Assembly: GCA_002429615.1 (NCBI GenBank)
Contig: DJAN01000074.1
Location: 465-22,973, forward strand
Source: Lysobacteraceae bacterium UBA6001
GTDB lineage: Bacteria > Pseudomonadota > Gammaproteobacteria > Xanthomonadales > Xanthomonadaceae
DNA: 22,509 nucleotides
Reading direction: 5' to 3'
Both the position numbers and the translations under genes were made by a program. Shown in pieces: positions 1 to 7,935 of this stretch. Below the pieces are notes generated by a model. It ran no database searches. It had not been told where the DNA came from and saw only the letters and a program-made list of their open reading frames with translations. The first letter of the stretch is position 1; every line of letters starts with the position of its first letter.

Positions 1-1434
1 CACCCACGACACCAGCAGCGCGATGGTCACCACCTGGAACAGCGAGCGGGTGTATTCGCCGGTACTGGAGGCTGCGGTGGCGATCGGCAGGAAGCCGGCA
101 GCGGTGATCAGCGTGCCGGTCAGCATCGGGAAGGCGGTGGAGGTCCAGGCGAAACTGGCCGCGCGCAGGCGGTCATAGCCCTGTTCCATTTTGATGGCCA
201 TCATCTCCACCGCGATGATCGCGTCGTCCACCAGGAGGCCCAACGCCAGCACCAGCGCGCCCAGCGAGATCTTGTGCAGGCCGATGCCGAAGTAATGCAT
301 CACCGCGAAGGTCATCGCCAGCACCAGCGGAATCGATACCGCCACCACCAGGCCGGTGCGCAGGCCCAGCGAGAACAGGCTGACCGCCAGCACGATGATC
401 ACCGCTTCGGTGAGCACATGGACGAATTCGCCGACCGATTCCTCGACCGCATGCGGCTGGTCGGAGACCTTGCGCAGCTGCATGCCGGCCGGCAGCGTCT
501 TCTGCAGGCGCTGGAACTCGCTTTCCAGCGTGCTGCCCAGGCGCAGGATGTCGCCGCCGTCCTTCATCGCCACGGCGATGCCGATGGCGTCCTCGCCCAT
601 GAACCGCATCTTCGGCGCGGCCGGGTCGGAGAAGCCGCGATGCACGGTGGCGATGTCGCCCAGCCGCACGGTGCGGCCGTTGGCGTGGATGGGGAATTCG
701 TTGATGTCCTCCACCGAGTTCAGCTGCCCGGTCACGCGCAGCTGCACGCGCTCGCCGGCGGTCTCGACGAAGCCGGCCGGGGCCATCGCGTTCTGCTGCT
801 TGAGCGCGTCCTGCACCGCGCTCATCGGCACGCCGAGCGTGGCCAGCTTGGTGTTGGAGATCTCGATCCAGACCTTCTCGTCCTGTAGGCCCACCAGGTC
901 GACCTTGCCCACGTCCGGCACGCGCTGCAGTTCGAGCTGGATGCGGTCGGCGTAGTCCTTCATCACCGCGTAGTCGAAGCCGTCGCCGGTGAGCGCGTAG
1001 ATGTTGCCGAAGGTGTCGCCGAACTCGTCGTTGAAGAACGGGCCGACCACTTCCGATGGCAGGTTGGCCTTGATGTCGCCCACCCGCTTGCGCACCTGGT
1101 ACCACAGCTCAGGCACGTCCTTGGACTTCATCGAGTCGCGGGCCATGAAGATGATCTGCGATTCACCCGGGCGCGAGTACGAGCGGATGAACTCGTACTC
1201 GCCGGTGTTCATCAGCGCCTTCTCGATGCGCTCGGTGACTTCGCGCGAGACCTGCTCGGCGGTGGCGCCCGGCCACAGGGTGCGCACCACCATCGCCTTG
1301 AAGGTGAACGGCGGATCTTCGGACTGGCCAAGGTGGCGGTAGGACCAGGCACCGATGATCGCCATGGCGATCATCGCGTACAGCACGAGCGCGCGATTGG
1401 TGAGCGCCCATTCGGAGAGATTGAAACGACGCAT
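1..1434 (-). CDS. smeP: RND efflux pump inner-membrane subunit SmeP (N-terminal part)
   Basis: Proton-driven RND transporter of the inner membrane that would expel drugs through a tripartite complex with SmeO and TolC. The reading frame is open from an ATG at 1434 down to the window edge: 478 codons, a little under half of the usual length of about 1,030 residues, cut only by the window. Visible are the first membrane segment after MRRFNLSEW, a periplasmic porter domain, and near residue 410 the segment LGLLVDDAIIAVE, whose Asp pair is the proton-relay signature of RND membrane segment 4. The gene starts 27 bases after smeO stops, so the two are one operon. The symbol rests on layout: this order matches the described S. 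maltophilia smeRo-smeO-smeP cluster. RND family membership is certain; the exact pump name is likely. Confidence 0.9.
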   Translation of the reverse strand, partial: MRRFNLSEWALTNRALVLYAMIAMAIIGAWSYRHLGQSEDPPFTFKAMVVRTLWPGATAEQVSREVTERIEKALMNTGEYEFIRSYSRPGESQIIFMARDSMKSKDVPELWYQVRKRVGDIKANLPSEVVGPFFNDEFGDTFGNIYALTGDGFDYAVMKDYADRIQLELQRVPDVGKVDLVGLQDEKVWIEISNTKLATLGVPMSAVQDALKQQNAMAPAGFVETAGERVQLRVTGQLNSVEDINEFPIHANGRTVRLGDIATVHRGFSDPAAPKMRFMGEDAIGIAVAMKDGGDILRLGSTLESEFQRLQKTLPAGMQLRKVSDQPHAVEESVGEFVHVLTEAVIIVLAVSLFSLGLRTGLVVAVSIPLVLAMTFAVMHYFGIGLHKISLGALVLALGLLVDDAIIAVEMMAIKMEQGYDRLRAASFAWTSTAFPMLTGTLITAAGFLPIATAASSTGEYTRSLFQVVTIALLVSWV

Positions 1435-1461
1435 GTGGGGTATCCGCGGGGGTCGGGGGCG

Positions 1462-2592
1462 TCAGCGCTGCGCGGCGGGCGCGGCGGCGGCGGAAGTGCG
1501 CAGCGGTCGATTGCTGCGGTCGACCGGGGTGACCTGCTCGCCTTCGCGCATCAGGTGGCCACCGGCGGCGATGACCCAGTCGTCGGCGCCGACGCCGGAA
1601 AGCACCGGCACCTGCTCGCTGGCATACGCGCCGATCTTCACCGCCTGCGCATGCACCTTGCCGTCGGCCAGGTTCACCACCCACACCGAGGTGGCGTCCT
1701 GCGCACCGCGCTGGATCGCGGTCAACGGCAGGGTCAGCCCGCCGTTGTCGGCGCCGGCGAGATAGACCCGCGCGCTCTGCCCGAGCTCCACCGCTGCCAC
1801 CGCGTCGGGGGCGAGGGCCACGCGGGTGGCATGGGTGCGGGTCTGCGAATCGGCGGCCGGGGCGATCTCGCGGATCGTGCCCTGCAGGCGTTCGCCGGGG
1901 CGGTTCCATAGTTCGATCTCGGCCGGCTGGCCCACGCTGAAGCGCTGCGCGCTGCCCTCCGGCAGGTTGATCGCGATCTCGCGCGCGCCATCGGCGGCGA
2001 GGGTGAAGACGGTCTGGCCGGCGGCCACCACCTGCCCGGCTTCGGCCTGGCGGCTGGCGATCACGCCATCGGCCGGTGCCACCAGCTGCGCATAGGCCGC
2101 CTGGTTGCGCGCCACGTCGTAGCTGGCGCGCGCCGCTTCGGCCTGGTTCTGCGCGGCCTTGTAGGCGGCGTTCTGCGCGTCATAGGTCGAGCGGCTCACC
2201 AGTTGCTGGTCGACCAGCTTGGCGTAGCGCTGGAAGTCGTCGCGCGCCCGCGCCAGGTCGGCCTGCGCCGATTCGTACTGCGCCTGCGCCGAGCGCGCCT
2301 GCAGGGCCAGGTCGGCCGGATCCAGCTCGGCCAGCACCTGGCCACGCTGCACGCGCTGGCCCGCATCGACCAGCCGCTTGATGATGTGGCCGCCCACGCG
2401 GAACGCCAGCTCGCTCTCCTGCCGCGCGCGCACTTCGCCCGGGAAGGTCGCCATGCCGCGCGCCTCGGCCCGGGCCGGCTGCACCACCAGCGCCGGCGGT
2501 GCCGGCGGCGCGGGCTTGTCGCCGCCACCGCAACCGCTCAGGAGAAGAACGAACAGGCTACCGCCAATCCAGGAAGCAGTACTCGGGCGCAT
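1462..2592 (-). CDS. smeO: RND periplasmic adaptor lipoprotein SmeO
   Basis: Membrane-fusion (adaptor) protein linking the inner-membrane pump SmeP to an outer-membrane channel. It has 376 residues. The N-terminus is a lipoprotein signal with lipobox LLSGC, so Cys21 should be lipidated and the mature protein tethered in the periplasm. Then follow a lipoyl/biotinyl-like half, an Ala/Gln-rich alpha-helical hairpin (about residues 95-165) and the beta-barrel part, the normal AcrA/MexA order and length. Translation starts at an ATG with only a weak upstream AAGG. It is divergent from the TetR gene and followed after 27 bases by smeP. No outer-membrane factor gene follows smeP within view, which fits use of the TolC encoded on the opposite strand. 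Confidence 0.9.
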   Translation of the reverse strand: MRPSTASWIGGSLFVLLLSGCGGGDKPAPPAPPALVVQPARAEARGMATFPGEVRARQESELAFRVGGHIIKRLVDAGQRVQRGQVLAELDPADLALQARSAQAQYESAQADLARARDDFQRYAKLVDQQLVSRSTYDAQNAAYKAAQNQAEAARASYDVARNQAAYAQLVAPADGVIASRQAEAGQVVAAGQTVFTLAADGAREIAINLPEGSAQRFSVGQPAEIELWNRPGERLQGTIREIAPAADSQTRTHATRVALAPDAVAAVELGQSARVYLAGADNGGLTLPLTAIQRGAQDATSVWVVNLADGKVHAQAVKIGAYASEQVPVLSGVGADDWVIAAGGHLMREGEQVTPVDRSNRPLRTSAAAAPAAQR

Positions 2593-2629
2593 GGGTGTTC
2601 CGGCCTTGGAAAAGTGAGGAGTGAATATT

Positions 2630-2674
2630 GAACCTACCGGTATAGTATAAATATAGAACCGAATGGTCTAGTAT
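2630..2674. promoter_or_regulatory. Tandem operator-like direct repeats between smeO and smeRo
   Basis: Two 19-base direct repeats at 2630-2648 and 2656-2674 share the form GAACC-N4-GGT-N-TAGTAT (15 of 19 bases identical), and their starts are 26 bases apart. Each contains the small dyad ACC-N4-GGT. The first overlaps a minus-strand -10-like TATACT (2649-2644) suited to smeO. The second ends in TAGTAT, 7 bases before the smeRo ATG. Another plus-strand promoter reading is TTGAAC (2628-2633) with TATAGA (2652-2657). Placement over both divergent promoters next to a TetR gene makes this the best candidate SmeRo operator. Binding is inferred, not shown. Confidence 0.6.
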
Positions 2675-2681
2675 TCTCGGC

Positions 2682-3362
2682 ATGTCGACCTCGATCTCAC
2701 CCCAGCCCCCGAAGGCGACCGCTTCCAGGAGCGGCGCCGGCAAAGGCAATGGACCCGGGCGACCCAAGGATCTGGGCAAGCGCGCCGCCATTCTGCAGGC
2801 GGCGAAATCCCTGTTCGTCGAGCAGGGCTATGCCGGCGTGAGCATGGACGGCATCGCCGCCCTGGCCGGTGTATCCAAGCTCACTGTCTACAGCCATTTC
2901 GGCGACAAGGAGACATTGTTCTCCGAGGCGATCCGCGCCCAGTGCCAGGAAATGATGCCGGACAACCTGTTCGAGCCTGCGCCCAAGGGCCCGCTGCGGC
3001 AGCAGCTGATCGGCATCGGCGAGGCCTTCTTCGCCATGATCAGTTCCGACGCGGCGATCGCCACCCATCGCATGATGCTCGCCCCGGGCACCGGCGACGA
3101 GCACGTCCGCGAGATGTTCTGGACCGCCGGCCCGATGCGCATCCAGCAGTCGCTGGCCGACTTCCTGGCCGCGCGCACCAGCGCCGGCGAGCTGGAGGTG
3201 GCCGACCTGGGCCTGGCCGCCTCCCAGTTCTTCTGCCTGCTCAAGGGCGAGCTGCACCCGATGCTGATGTGCGGGCTGGGCGGCACCCCCAGCGCGGCCG
3301 ACGTCCACCGCCACGTGGCGGCCAGCGTGGACTTCTTCCTGCGCGCCTATGCCCCGCGCTGA
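2682..3362 (+). CDS. smeRo: TetR/AcrR-family repressor SmeRo
   Basis: One-component transcriptional repressor of 226 residues. A basic, Pro/Ser/Gly-rich N-terminal arm of about 30 residues precedes the TetR DNA-binding domain (residues 35-80). Its helix-turn-helix is at residues 58-77, ending in the family motif VSKLTVYSHFGDKETLF. The C-terminal half is the variable ligand and dimer domain. In the matching S. maltophilia cluster SmeRo represses both smeOP and its own operon with pcm and tolC. The ATG has no Shine-Dalgarno sequence and stands 7 bases after TAGTAT, so the message may be leaderless; a start further inside the arm cannot be excluded. The next gene, pcm, begins 139 bases downstream and may also have its own promoter. 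Confidence 0.87.
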   Translation: MSTSISPQPPKATASRSGAGKGNGPGRPKDLGKRAAILQAAKSLFVEQGYAGVSMDGIAALAGVSKLTVYSHFGDKETLFSEAIRAQCQEMMPDNLFEPAPKGPLRQQLIGIGEAFFAMISSDAAIATHRMMLAPGTGDEHVREMFWTAGPMRIQQSLADFLAARTSAGELEVADLGLAASQFFCLLKGELHPMLMCGLGGTPSAADVHRHVAASVDFFLRAYAPR

Positions 3363-3422
3363 ATGCGGGCCCGCCGAGCCGGTGGTCGCGGTGACTTCCG
3401 GCACTGCGACCCCCGTGCCCCC

Positions 3423-3468
3423 CCGGTGATGCTACGAGCGCGCCGAGCAGCCGCTTCACCGGTAAAAT
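3423..3468 (+). promoter_or_regulatory. Possible internal promoter of pcm-tolC with flanking inverted repeat
   Basis: A -10-like TAAAAT at 3463-3468 lies 33 bases before the pcm ATG, within GGTAAAATGC. Directly upstream is an inverted repeat, CCGGTGA (3423-3429) and TCACCGG (3456-3462), whose right arm touches the -10. No good -35 was seen. It suggests that pcm-tolC can be transcribed separately from smeRo, which would make sense for a TolC serving several systems. Confidence 0.35.
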
Positions 3469-3501
3469 GCCCGCCCCACCGTGTAGTTGGATAACGCCCC
3501 C

Positions 3502-4158
3502 ATGACGATCGATTTCTCCCAGGCCCGCGAAAAGATGGTCGAGCAGCAGATTCGTCCCTGGGACGTTCTGGACCTGCGCGTCCTCGACGTCCTGGCGCGC
3601 CTGCCCCGCGAGGCTTTCGTGCCGCAGGCCTACCAGGCCCTGGCCTATGCCGACCTGGAGATTCCGCTGGCGGGCGGCCAGAAGATGATGAAGCCGGTGG
3701 TGGAAGGCCGCATGCTGCAGGCGCTGGATCTGCAGCCGGGCGAAGACGTGCTCGAGATCGGCACCGGCAGCGGTTTCGCCACCGCCTGCCTGGCCGCGCT
3801 GGGCCGCGAGGTGGTCAGCCTGGAAATCGACCCGGCGCTGGCCGCCGGGGCGCGTGCCGCGCTGGACGCCACCGGCCTGGGCAGCAATGTGCGCATCGAA
3901 ACGGCCGATGTATTCGGTTGGCAGAGTGAGCGTCGCTTCGATGCCATCTGCGTGACCGGCGCCGTCGATACGCTGCCCGCGCAGTTCCTGCAGTGGTTGC
4001 GCCCGGAGGGCCGCCTGTTCGTCGTGCGCGGTCACGATCCGGTGATGGAAGCCGTCCTTGTCCACGCCGATGTCAACGGTCCGCGCGTCGAGTCGTTGTT
4101 CGAGACCGATATCGCCTACCTGCGCGGCGCGGCCCCCACGCCTCAGTTCAAATTCTGA
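3502..4158 (+). CDS. pcm: Protein-L-isoaspartate O-methyltransferase-like protein (Pcm)
   Basis: S-adenosylmethionine-dependent methyltransferase of the isoaspartate repair family, 218 residues from the ATG at 3502. A TTG five codons upstream is less likely; GGAT at 3489-3492 lies at a workable ribosome-binding distance. The SAM motif I is VLEIGTGSGFATACLA (residues 83-98). The substrate loop is unusual. Classic enzymes read G-x-GQTIS-x-P before motif I, whereas this one has GGQKMMKP at residues 58-65, so the usual Thr-Ile-Ser is absent. It may therefore be a relative with another or weaker activity. The gene ends 16 bases before tolC, a pairing known from the S. maltophilia pcm-tolCSm operon. 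Family certain, exact reaction uncertain. Confidence 0.85.
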   Translation: MTIDFSQAREKMVEQQIRPWDVLDLRVLDVLARLPREAFVPQAYQALAYADLEIPLAGGQKMMKPVVEGRMLQALDLQPGEDVLEIGTGSGFATACLAALGREVVSLEIDPALAAGARAALDATGLGSNVRIETADVFGWQSERRFDAICVTGAVDTLPAQFLQWLRPEGRLFVVRGHDPVMEAVLVHADVNGPRVESLFETDIAYLRGAAPTPQFKF

Positions 4159-4174
4159 ATCCCAAGGAAGCCCT

Positions 4175-5536
4175 ATGATTCGCCGAACCCTCGCCCTGGC
4201 GCTGGCCGCCGCCCTGTCACCGATGGCCGCCCAGGCCGCCGATCTGTTGCAGGTCTACGAAATGGCCCGCAATGGCGATCCCCAGCTGGCGTCGGCGGAG
4301 TCGACCCGGCTGTACAACAAGGAAGGCCAGGTGCAGGCCATGGCCGCGCTGCTGCCGCAGTTGGATGGCACCGCGTCGTTGACGCGTACGCACACCAACA
4401 ATGACGACCCGGTCGGCTCGACCACCAGCAAGACCCGCCGCTACTCGGTCAATGGCACCCAGACCGTGTTCAACTGGGCGCAGTTCGCCAACCTGAAGGC
4501 CGAGAAGGACGTCAGCAAGGCCGCTGACTTCACGCTCGAATCGGCCAACGACGACCTGATCGTGCGCACCTCGGCCGCCTACTTCAACGTGCTGGTCGGC
4601 ATCGAGTCGCTGGCTGCCGCCGAGACCAACGAAGCCGCGGCGAAGAAACAGTTCGACTATGCCGACAAGCGCCTGGAAGTCGGCCTGGCCCCGATCACCG
4701 ACGTGCACGAAGCGCGCGCCGAGTACGACCAGGCCCGCGCCAACACCATCCTGGCCCGCAACAACCTGAAGGACTACTACCAGGCGCTGACCGAACTCAC
4801 CGGCCAGCCGGTCACCGGCCTGCGCGCGCTGCCGGAAGAGTGGCGCCCGGAAGTGCCGGCCCAGTACAGCAACGTCGATGAGCTGGTGACCACCGCCGTC
4901 AGCGAGAACCCGGCGCTGAAGGCGCAGGGCCTGCAGGTGAGCGCAGCCGAGTCCAGCGTGTCGGCCGCCCGTGCCGGCCACTATCCCACCCTGGCCCTGG
5001 GCGGCAGCTGGGGCAAGGGCGCGACCTGGGGCGATGCGGTCGGTTCTGACGGCATCATTCCGGAGAGCAACTCCATCGGCCTGACCCTGTCGGTGCCGAT
5101 CTTCTCCGGTGGCGCCACCCAGTCGCGTGTTCGCCAGGCCCTGGCCCAGCGCGACATCCAGCAGGACACCTTCGAGCAGCAGAAGCGCGCCCTGGACCGC
5201 AACACCCGCAATGCCTACCAGACCGTGGTCGCCGGCATCAGCGAAGTGGAAGCCCGCCGCCTGGCGGTGGTCTCGGCGCAGGCCGCGTTCGACGCTTCGC
5301 AGGTCGGCCTGGAAGTCGGTACCCGCACCGTGCTGGACGTGGTGCAGAACCAGCGCACCCTGTTCGCCGCGCAGGTGGACTACGTGCAGGCCCGCTACAA
5401 CTTCCTGCAGAACCGTCTGCTGCTGGCGCAGGCCACCGGCAAGCTCGACATCGCCGACCTGCAGGACGTCAACCGCATGCTGACCCAGGATGCGGAGTCC
5501 AAGCTGCAGAACGCCAACGACGCGCTGCAGCAGTAA
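4175..5536 (+). CDS. tolC: TolC outer-membrane efflux channel
   Basis: Trimeric outer-membrane channel for RND pumps and type I secretion, 453 residues, close to E. coli TolC. The start is the ATG at 4175, which has an ideal AAGGAAG four bases upstream; an open frame further upstream overlaps pcm and is not used. The signal peptide MIRRTLALALAAALSPMAAQA should be cut before ADLL. The mature protein has the two repeated OEP halves, with long Ala/Gln-rich helices and conserved pieces such as LTGQPVTGL and VGTRTVLDVVQNQRTLF. It follows pcm by 16 bases and is closed by a terminator. In the matching S. maltophilia cluster it works with SmeOP. The peptide exporter at 10.6-14 kb may also use it (inference). 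Confidence 0.94.
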   Translation: MIRRTLALALAAALSPMAAQAADLLQVYEMARNGDPQLASAESTRLYNKEGQVQAMAALLPQLDGTASLTRTHTNNDDPVGSTTSKTRRYSVNGTQTVFNWAQFANLKAEKDVSKAADFTLESANDDLIVRTSAAYFNVLVGIESLAAAETNEAAAKKQFDYADKRLEVGLAPITDVHEARAEYDQARANTILARNNLKDYYQALTELTGQPVTGLRALPEEWRPEVPAQYSNVDELVTTAVSENPALKAQGLQVSAAESSVSAARAGHYPTLALGGSWGKGATWGDAVGSDGIIPESNSIGLTLSVPIFSGGATQSRVRQALAQRDIQQDTFEQQKRALDRNTRNAYQTVVAGISEVEARRLAVVSAQAAFDASQVGLEVGTRTVLDVVQNQRTLFAAQVDYVQARYNFLQNRLLLAQATGKLDIADLQDVNRMLTQDAESKLQNANDALQQ

Positions 5537-5562
5537 TCGCGGCACACGCCAGGCGCATCAGG

Positions 5563-5593
5563 AAAGGGCGGCCCTCGGGCCGCCCTTTCTGTT
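5563..5593 (+). terminator. Rho-independent terminator of the smeRo-pcm-tolC operon
   Basis: An 11-base-pair GC-rich stem, AAAGGGCGGCC (5563-5573) with GGCCGCCCTTT (5578-5588), closes the loop CTCG and is followed by CTGTTT. It starts 26 bases after the tolC stop, in the gap to the convergent waaA gene. Confidence 0.85.
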
Positions 5594-5613
5594 TGGGGAA
5601 TGCCGCTGCGCGC

Positions 5614-6939
5614 TCAATCGGCGCAGGGCACCTCGGAATCGGCGGCCACCGGCGGCAGATGCGGCGCCACCTGCACCAGCGTGCGCGCCACCGCGCCGCG
5701 GCCGTTCGCCACCAGTGCCAGCCCGGCATCGCGCATGCGCTGGCGCGCGGCCGGGTCCGACAGCAGTTCCTGCAGCGATTCACCCACCCCATCCACATCG
5801 TCGCGGATCGCCACCGCGCCGGCTTCGCGCATGCGCCGCGAGATCTCCGCGAAGTTGTGCAGGTGCGGGCCGGTGACCGCCGGCGTGCCGACCGCCGCCG
5901 GCTCCAGCAGGTTGTGGCCGCCGATCGGCTGCAGGCTGCCGCCGACGAAGGCGACCTCGGCACAGGCGTAGAACGCCATCAGCTCGCCCAGCGTATCGAT
6001 CACGAACACCTGGGTGTCCGCGCCCGGCCAGCGCTGCTGCTTGCGCGTGGCCACGCGCCAACCCTGCTCGCGCGCCTGTGCCTCGACCTTGGGAAAACGC
6101 TCCGGATGGCGCGGCGCCCACAACAGCAGCAGGTCGGGAAACACCCGGCACAGGCGGCGATGCAGGTCGATCACCGCGGCTTCCTCGCCCTCGTGGGTAC
6201 TGGCCGCGATCCACACCGGCCGCGACGCCGGCACCCGCTCGCGGAATTCACCCACGAAGCCGGGCAGTTGCTCGGGCACGGCAATGTCGAACTTGAGATT
6301 GCCCAGCGCGACCACCTGTTCGGGCCGCGCGCCCAGGCGCACGAAGCGCTCGGCGTCGTCCTGCGATTGCGCGCACACGCAGGTCACCGTGCGCAGCGCG
6401 CGGCCGATCAGCGGCGCCAGCAGGCGATACCCGCGCAGCGAGCGCGCCGACAGCCGCGCGTTGAGGATGTACACCGGGATATCGCGATCACGGCAGCCGA
6501 ACAGCATGTTCGGCCACAGCTCGGTCTCCAGGATCAGCGCCAGGCTGGGCTGGAAATGGCCCAGGAAGCGCCCCACGCTGCCCGGTACGTCGTAGGGCAG
6601 ATAGACGTGGTCCACGGCATCGCCCCACAGCGCGCGCACGCGCTCCGAGCCGGTCGGGGTGATGGTGGTGATGACCCAGCGGATGTCCGGACGCTGCGCG
6701 CGCAGCGCGTTGACCATCGGCGCTGCGGCGTTGACCTCGCCCACCGACACCGCGTGCACCCATACCTGCGGGCGGCCGCAGCCACTGGGATAGGCCGCGT
6801 AACGCTCGCTCCAGCGGTTGAAGTACTCGCGCACGCGGAAGCCGCGCCATACCAGGTGGTACACCGTGATCGGCAGCAACACGTACAGCAGGGCCGAGTA
6901 CAGCCCGCGCAACAACCATTCGACAGGGTCTTTCCGCAT
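5614..6939 (-). CDS. waaA: 3-deoxy-D-manno-octulosonic acid (Kdo) transferase
   Basis: Adds Kdo from CMP-Kdo to lipid A precursor, the first step of the LPS core, at the cytoplasmic face of the inner membrane (glycosyltransferase family 30). From the ATG at 6939 it has 441 residues (E. coli 425). One N-terminal membrane anchor lies at about residues 10-30. The acceptor motif HAVSVGEVNAA (residues 62-72) carries the Glu expected to be catalytic, and GGSLQPIGGHNLLEPAA near the C-terminus is the nucleotide-sugar site. The frame extends to an ATG at 7008, but that would leave no room for a promoter against the divergent gene and adds residues unlike the family. It is convergent with tolC. Confidence 0.92.
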   Translation of the reverse strand: MRKDPVEWLLRGLYSALLYVLLPITVYHLVWRGFRVREYFNRWSERYAAYPSGCGRPQVWVHAVSVGEVNAAAPMVNALRAQRPDIRWVITTITPTGSERVRALWGDAVDHVYLPYDVPGSVGRFLGHFQPSLALILETELWPNMLFGCRDRDIPVYILNARLSARSLRGYRLLAPLIGRALRTVTCVCAQSQDDAERFVRLGARPEQVVALGNLKFDIAVPEQLPGFVGEFRERVPASRPVWIAASTHEGEEAAVIDLHRRLCRVFPDLLLLWAPRHPERFPKVEAQAREQGWRVATRKQQRWPGADTQVFVIDTLGELMAFYACAEVAFVGGSLQPIGGHNLLEPAAVGTPAVTGPHLHNFAEISRRMREAGAVAIRDDVDGVGESLQELLSDPAARQRMRDAGLALVANGRGAVARTLVQVAPHLPPVAADSEVPCAD

Positions 6940-6996
6940 CGGCGAAGGATACGCGGCCCCCGCGCCGGACGCGACGCGGGCCCGCGGGAGGGGCGA

Positions 6997-7002
6997 TAGA
7001 AT
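6997..7002 (+). promoter_or_regulatory. -10-like TAGAAT placing the lpxL start at the transcript end
   Basis: TAGAAT ends 6 bases before the ATG at 7009, so transcription from it would begin at about the start codon and give a leaderless message. A GGGAGG lies at about 17 bases, too far for a normal ribosome-binding site. No -35 was recognised. Confidence 0.4.
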
Positions 7003-7008
7003 GGGCAC

Positions 7009-7935
7009 ATGTCAGAAGCTGCCGATGTTGCCACCCGCCCTTCCCTGCGCAAGCCCGCGCACTGGCCGATGTACCTCGCCCTGGTGGTGATGGTCTTTGC
7101 CGGGCGCCTGCCGTGGCTGCTGCAGCGCGCGCTCGGCCGTGGCATCGGCTGGATCGCCTTCCACGTGGCGGGCACCCGCCGCCGCGCCGCCGAGGTCAAC
7201 CTGCGCCTGTGCTTCCCCGAGCAGGACGATGCCTGGCGCGCGCGCCTGCTGCGCGACAGCTTCGACGCGCTCGGCGTGGGCCTGTTCGAGTTCGCGCGGG
7301 CCTGGTGGGGCAGCATCGAGGTGATCCGCCCGCGCGTGCGCATCGAAGGCATCGAGCACCTGCGTGCGCTGCAGGCCGAGGGCCGCGGCGTGCTGCTGGT
7401 CTCCGGCCACTTCATGACCCTGGAGATGTGCGGCCGCCTGCTGTGCGACTACGTCCCGCTGGCGGGCATGTATCGCCGCCACCGCAACCCGGTGTTCGAA
7501 TGGGCGGTCAAGCGCGGCCGCCTCCGCTACGCGCAGGCGATGTTCGCCAACGAGGACCTGCGCGCAACCATCAAGCACCTGAAGAAGGGCGGCTTCCTGT
7601 GGTACGCGCCGGACCAGGACATGCGCGGCAAGGACACCGTGTTCGTGCCGTTCTTCGGCCATCCGGCGGCGACCATCACCGCCACCCACCAGCTCTCACG
7701 CCTGACCGGCTGCGCGGTGGTGCCGTACTTCCATCGCCGCGAGGGCGGCGACTACATCCTGCGCGTCGGCGCGCCGCTGCCGGGCATTCCTTCCGAGGAC
7801 GCCGTGGCCGATACCGCGCAGGTCAACGCCGCGATCGAGGACATGGTGCGCGAGGCACCGGACCAGTATCTGTGGATCCACCGCCGCTTCAAGCGCCAAC
7901 CTGGCGGCGGCCCGAAGCTGCGCATGTACCAGTGA
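7009..7935 (+). CDS. lpxL: Lipid A biosynthesis (lauroyl) acyltransferase, LpxL/HtrB family
   Basis: Transfers a secondary fatty acyl chain from acyl-carrier protein to Kdo-lipid A at the inner membrane. It has 308 residues, the normal family length. A hydrophobic N-terminal anchor (about residues 18-32) is followed by the catalytic H-x4-E motif (His134, Glu139 in SGHFMTLEM), then GMYRRHRNP (153-161) and WYAPDQD (198-204), all typical of LpxL/LpxM enzymes. Whether it is the LpxL, LpxM or LpxP type cannot be settled from sequence alone; the symbol is the family's. It is divergent from waaA, the preceding enzyme in the pathway. Its stop codon abuts the stop codon of the convergent ligase gene with no spacer. 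Confidence 0.88.
   Translation: MSEAADVATRPSLRKPAHWPMYLALVVMVFAGRLPWLLQRALGRGIGWIAFHVAGTRRRAAEVNLRLCFPEQDDAWRARLLRDSFDALGVGLFEFARAWWGSIEVIRPRVRIEGIEHLRALQAEGRGVLLVSGHFMTLEMCGRLLCDYVPLAGMYRRHRNPVFEWAVKRGRLRYAQAMFANEDLRATIKHLKKGGFLWYAPDQDMRGKDTVFVPFFGHPAATITATHQLSRLTGCAVVPYFHRREGGDYILRVGAPLPGIPSEDAVADTAQVNAAIEDMVREAPDQYLWIHRRFKRQPGGGPKLRMYQ

Noticed and set aside
3487..3501. TTG start five codons before the pcm ATG
   Set aside because: It would place the start inside the ribosome-binding region; the ATG fits the family N-terminus.
5593..6999. Open frame on plus opposite waaA, and a similar one opposite the ligase gene (8035-9564)
   Set aside because: Antisense shadows; no signal, domain or ribosome site.
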